Shown in pieces: positions 5,793 through 8,355 of a stretch of 8,355 bases of DNA; position 1 is the stretch's first letter; every line of letters begins with the position of its first letter. Source of the stretch: an uncultured Riemerella sp. (GTDB lineage: Bacteria > Bacteroidota > Bacteroidia > Flavobacteriales > Weeksellaceae). Below the pieces are notes generated by a model. It was not told the origin of the DNA. It saw nothing but the letters and a program-made list of their open reading frames with translations, and made no database searches. Made by a program: the position numbers and the translations under genes. The DNA lies in assembly GCA_938037185.1 (NCBI GenBank), contig CALHQK010000096.1:1-8355 (forward strand), in the 5' to 3' direction.

Positions 5793-6581
5793 TTATGCTT
5801 CCTCAGGAGTGTCAAAACTATTTTTCCATTGATTTATAAAGTCTTTAAATTGCTTGTTATCAAAGACTTTGTTTCTGATTTTGCTAACGGAAAAAATTCC
5901 TTTTCTGTCAGAAATCATCAGGATTTCATCGGCTTTTTGGCTTTCAAAAGGGCTGATTTCTGCTTGTTCTATTTCGGCTAATCTATTTTTGTGAATGAAA
6001 GTGACGAAATTCTCCATCAGTGGCGAGATGTAGGCGCCTTCGGTCTGTTTCGGGATACGGATGGTGTTTCCTTCTAAAAACAAGAAATTTCCCCAAATTC
6101 CCCTTGCAATTCTTTTGTTTGGGTTTAGAATTAGTAGGTCGTCCAGTTTGTTTTCTCCAGCGTATATTTCAGCATAAATATTCTCTGGACAATGGGTTAA
6201 GATATTGCTTAGAATATTGGTGTTTACAGTGATTTCCCTAATCAAATCTACTTCCAGAGTTTTGTTAATCTGTAAAATATCTTGTGTCGGCTCTGCATCA
6301 ATGAAAAACTGAACGGGAGATTTGGCTAAATTTAAATCATCAGTATTTCTATAAACTAAAAAATGAATAAACGCGTTTTCAAGGGCGTCTGCAGCTATTT
6401 TTTGTTCAAGAATATCGATGAAATATTCCAGATTGAAAGAAAGCGGAATGTTCATTCTCATCTTTCGCATAGAGGCCATTAGGAAAAAATAGCATTCTTC
6501 GGTAAGGATGAGTTTCCCGTTTCTTACAAAAAAATACACACTCACGGCATCACCATAGAGAAAAGCACGATTGTCATTCAT
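5793..6581 (-). CDS. Class IV aminotransferase-fold protein, probably catalytically dead
   Basis: Full-length, uninterrupted 262-residue protein of the class IV PLP-enzyme fold (branched-chain aminotransferase / aminodeoxychorismate lyase type). Recognisable landmarks are NRAFLYGDAV at 4-13, YFFLMASM at 31-38, AGENKLDDLLILNPNKRI at 141-158, GNFLFLEGNTIRIP at 164-177 and SPFESQKADEILMI in the C-terminal third. The catalytic features are missing. No lysine occurs between K107 and K145, where the Schiff-base lysine belongs. The Glu that normally precedes the 'GN' is R160. The Phe-Glu after GD.V is Ser-Val (14-15). The phosphate-binding Arg of the HxxRL-type motif is Phe (CYFFL, 30-34). The 'L.GI.R' segment reads ISPLME (185-190). 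The N-terminus begins directly at the first motif, shorter than usual. The ATG overlaps the stop of the START-like gene by one base (TAATG), and AGGAG sits 7 nt upstream, so translation is coupled. General annotation would call it an aminotransferase or PabC; I think enzyme activity is unlikely and the function is unknown. Confidence 0.8.
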   Translation of the reverse strand: MNDNRAFLYGDAVSVYFFVRNGKLILTEECYFFLMASMRKMRMNIPLSFNLEYFIDILEQKIAADALENAFIHFLVYRNTDDLNLAKSPVQFFIDAEPTQDILQINKTLEVDLIREITVNTNILSNILTHCPENIYAEIYAGENKLDDLLILNPNKRIARGIWGNFLFLEGNTIRIPKQTEGAYISPLMENFVTFIHKNRLAEIEQAEISPFESQKADEILMISDRKGIFSVSKIRNKVFDNKQFKDFINQWKNSFDTPEEA

Positions 6582-6967
6582 TAGGCAGCTCCTAATTTTA
6601 TTTTTAGATTTTCGATAAGGTTTTCCCAGTATTGCTGAGTTTCTTCTTCGTCGCCAGCTTCACAGAAGTCGGTAATGTTCAGAGAAAGGTCGTTTGTAAT
6701 TTCATCAATTACAATATTCAGCTCAAAGAAATATTTAGTTCCTTCATCCTCTTCCCATCGGAATCTCACGGACTGCTCTACTTTGTATCTAGTAAGGGTG
6801 GCTTTTTCTTTTGGGCCGCCATTCCAGCTGAAGTAGAAATCATCTCCTTTTTCTGTCACTTCATCAGCAAACCACTCTGCCAGACCTTCTGCAGTGGCGA
6901 TGTATTCAAATAGAATTTCTGGAAGGCAGTGAAGCGGAAATTCAAATTGTATTTTAGTTTTAGCCAT
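6581..6967 (-). CDS. START-like (SRPBCC/AHSA1-type) domain protein
   Basis: Small soluble cytoplasmic protein of 128 residues forming a single START-like helix-grip domain, a fold that encloses a hydrophobic pocket. Visible features are the N-terminal strand IQFEFPL, the helix LPEILFEYIATAEGLAEWF at 15-33, the turn FADEV, the strands FYFSWNGG and VRFRWEEDEG, and the C-terminal helix (YWENLIENLKIKLGAA) that closes the pocket. The charge is strongly acidic. The LAEWFAD pattern and WNG turn resemble AHSA1-like proteins common in Flavobacteriia. No ligand or partner is known from the sequence. It is the first gene of a two-gene unit with the class IV aminotransferase-like gene, overlapping it by one base. 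I could not find a clear consensus promoter upstream; the closest is a poor match (TATATTG) near 6990. Confidence 0.85.
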   Translation of the reverse strand: MAKTKIQFEFPLHCLPEILFEYIATAEGLAEWFADEVTEKGDDFYFSWNGGPKEKATLTRYKVEQSVRFRWEEDEGTKYFFELNIVIDEITNDLSLNITDFCEAGDEEETQQYWENLIENLKIKLGAA

Positions 6968-7049
6968 ACATATACATTTTCGGGTCGCAATATATCATTA
7001 TTTTTTTAGCTTTAAAATATTGTCCAAGTGATTTTTGTCACTATAAATG

Positions 7050-7084
7050 AAAAAAGGCAAAAAATCATAAATTTTCGCCTTTTT
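7050..7084 (-). terminator. Intrinsic terminator of the class III aminotransferase gene
   Basis: The stem pairs 7051-7058 with 7077-7084 (AAAAAGGC / GCCTTTTT), then has one mismatch and four further A-T pairs inside, with an 8-nt loop. In the aminotransferase direction it is followed by a T-run that overlaps the stem base and ends at 7050. It lies about 29 nt past the stop codon. Because the stem base is A/T on both sides, it could also work in the opposite direction, although no plus-strand gene ends here. Confidence 0.85.
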
Positions 7085-7112
7085 ATTTGTCTTTTTGTGT
7101 CTGCTTTTTTCG

Positions 7113-8291
7113 TTATGATACCTTGTCAAGGGCATTTAGAATAATAGCGCAGCCTTTTTTTATTTCTTCCTTGCTGAGGATAAGCGCAGGAGAAATTCTC
7201 AGATAATCATTTCGATAGAGCTGACAGGATACGATAAGTCCATCTTTCATGCACTGCTCTACTACACGGATACAGTAGTCAGGGCTTCCTAGATTAACCG
7301 CCAGCATGATTCCTTTTCCGTTGATGTATTTTATTTTAGGGTGAACTAAAAGTTTTCGGAATAGTTTTTCTTTTTCCTCTATTTCATCCAGTAGTCCGCT
7401 TTCTAAAATTTCTTCCAAAGTAGCCAAACAAGAAGCCGCGATAAGCGGATTTCCTCCGAAAGTGGTAATGTGGCCTAGTTTAGGGTTGTGGGAGAGACAA
7501 CTCATGATTTCTCTACTGCTCATAAAAGCGCCCACTGGAAGACCGCCGCCCATTCCTTTGCCCATTGCGAGAATATCTGGAACGATGCCATAATGCTCAA
7601 ACCCAAAAAGTTTTCCCGTTCTCCCGAACCCTGGCTGTATCTCATCTAAAATAAGCAGAGCGCCCACTTCTTCGCATCTCTTTTTTAGTTTTTTCAGATA
7701 GTCGTTTTCTGGCGTGATGAATCCTGCTGCGCCTTGTATGGTTTCCACAACTACACCTGCTGTTTTTTCAGTGATTTTAGCTAAATCTTCTTCATTGTTA
7801 AAATGAATAAAATTCACCAATGGAAGCAGTGGACGGAAGGCTCTCTTGTGGTATTCATTTCCTGCTACGCTCAGCGCTCCATGGGTGTTGCCGTGGTAGG
7901 CATTGTGAAAGGCTATGATTTCCTCTCTGCCAGTGTATCTTTTGGCAAGTTTTAAGCTGCCATCTATGGCTTCTGCACCGCTGTTTACCAGATAGGTAAC
8001 TTCCAATGGGTCAGGCGTAACCTTTGCTAAAAGTTTGCATAGTTCTACGGGTTTTTCTAATGCATATTCTCCATAGACCATCACATGCAGGTACTTGTCT
8101 GCTTGTTCTTTTATGGCGTTTATGATTCTAGGGTGGGAATGTCCCAGTACATTGGCGGAAATCCCAGAGACGAAGTCCAGATATGCCCTGCCGTCTTTAC
8201 CATATATATAGTTGCCCTCCGCTCTTTCTACCTCAAAACCAGAGGCGAAATGCGAGGTCTGTGCTTGATAGTTGAAAAAATCTTGTTTCAT
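7113..8291 (-). CDS. Class III PLP-dependent aminotransferase
   Basis: Fold-type I PLP enzyme of the class III (ornithine/acetylornithine/omega-amino-acid) aminotransferase group. The 392-residue product is complete and has its active site: SGISANVLGHSHP at 42-54, the phosphate loop NSGAEA at 103-108, AYHGNTHGAL at 131-140, the ring-binding acid D216 in LILDEIQPGFGRTG, and the Schiff-base lysine K245 in LAMGKGMGGGLPVGAF. TTFGGNP follows as usual. Length matches acetylornithine and ornithine aminotransferases. The substrate cannot be assigned: no arginine or proline genes are nearby, and residues that distinguish the subfamilies are not decisive by eye. Automatic annotation would probably say 'aspartate aminotransferase family protein'. 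It is a single-gene unit with a TAnnTTTG box about 18 nt upstream of the ATG and a clear terminator downstream. Confidence 0.93.
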   Translation of the reverse strand: MKQDFFNYQAQTSHFASGFEVERAEGNYIYGKDGRAYLDFVSGISANVLGHSHPRIINAIKEQADKYLHVMVYGEYALEKPVELCKLLAKVTPDPLEVTYLVNSGAEAIDGSLKLAKRYTGREEIIAFHNAYHGNTHGALSVAGNEYHKRAFRPLLPLVNFIHFNNEEDLAKITEKTAGVVVETIQGAAGFITPENDYLKKLKKRCEEVGALLILDEIQPGFGRTGKLFGFEHYGIVPDILAMGKGMGGGLPVGAFMSSREIMSCLSHNPKLGHITTFGGNPLIAASCLATLEEILESGLLDEIEEKEKLFRKLLVHPKIKYINGKGIMLAVNLGSPDYCIRVVEQCMKDGLIVSCQLYRNDYLRISPALILSKEEIKKGCAIILNALDKVS

Positions 8292-8308
8292 TATAGAATA
8301 ATTTTAGG

Positions 8309-8316
8309 CAAAAATA
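8309..8316 (-). promoter_or_regulatory. Putative promoter of the class III aminotransferase, -7 box TATTTTTG
   Basis: The minus strand reads TATTTTTG, an exact TAnnTTTG match, 17 nt before the ATG at 8291. The predicted leader is short, about 11-13 nt. No TTG lies at the usual -33 distance, so confidence rests on the -7 box and its position. Confidence 0.55.
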
Positions 8317-8355
8317 CTACTTTGTAATTTAATTATTTTGCACATTCCAAAAACA

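Noticed and set aside
7027..7042. Short palindrome AGTGA...TCACT upstream of the START-like gene, considered as an operator
   Set aside because: Only five base pairs per arm in an AT-rich spacer, with no second copy; too weak to support a binding-site call.
8333..8340. TTATTTTG on the plus strand, a possible divergent promoter for a gene beyond the right edge
   Set aside because: One mismatch to TAnnTTTG, no TTG at -33 distance, and no coding sequence visible before the window ends.
1..8355. Mobile elements, CRISPR arrays, tRNA or rRNA genes, prophage or defence genes
   Set aside because: No transposase or integrase motifs, regular repeat arrays, cloverleaf structures or defence-family domains are seen; all long frames are explained by the listed genes.

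Overview
The window is a low-GC chromosomal segment from the Bacteroidota, most likely class Flavobacteriia and probably a Weeksellaceae-type genome (Chryseobacterium, Riemerella or Elizabethkingia relatives). The evidence is Bacteroidetes-type promoter boxes (TAnnTTTG) in front of several genes, the near absence of Shine-Dalgarno sequences, a DUF2490-type outer-membrane protein with a 'KAQ'-type signal peptide end, and the gene families themselves. The assignment below class level is a judgement from protein flavour, not from a search.

Left part (1-3630, all minus strand): HU-family DNA-binding protein, then asnS (asparaginyl-tRNA synthetase), then rpoN (sigma-54), transcribed right to left. 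HU has a near-perfect promoter and a strong intrinsic terminator. The asnS promoter lies directly against that terminator. A hairpin separates asnS from rpoN, and rpoN has no clear promoter of its own. A long perfect hairpin lies past the rpoN stop at the left edge.

Middle (3631-5791): a DUF2490-like outer-membrane protein (minus) is divergent from panD (aspartate 1-decarboxylase, plus). Their promoters interlock, and panD appears to be transcribed as a leaderless or nearly leaderless mRNA. panD is followed after 2 nt by a polytopic membrane protein of the YbhN / LPG-synthase transmembrane-region family.

Right part (5793-8355, all minus): a START-like (SRPBCC/AHSA1-type) protein and a class IV aminotransferase-fold protein form a tightly coupled pair (TAATG overlap). 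The latter meets the membrane-protein gene tail to tail with a 1-nt gap. Upstream lies a complete class III PLP aminotransferase with its own promoter and terminator.

Most of the window is core metabolism and information processing. There is no sign of a mobile element, CRISPR array, phage, tRNA or rRNA. The most notable observation is the class IV aminotransferase-like protein, which lacks a lysine where the PLP Schiff-base lysine should be and also lacks the other PLP-binding hallmarks. It therefore looks like an intact pseudoenzyme coupled to a START-like partner. No clearly new multi-gene system is visible.
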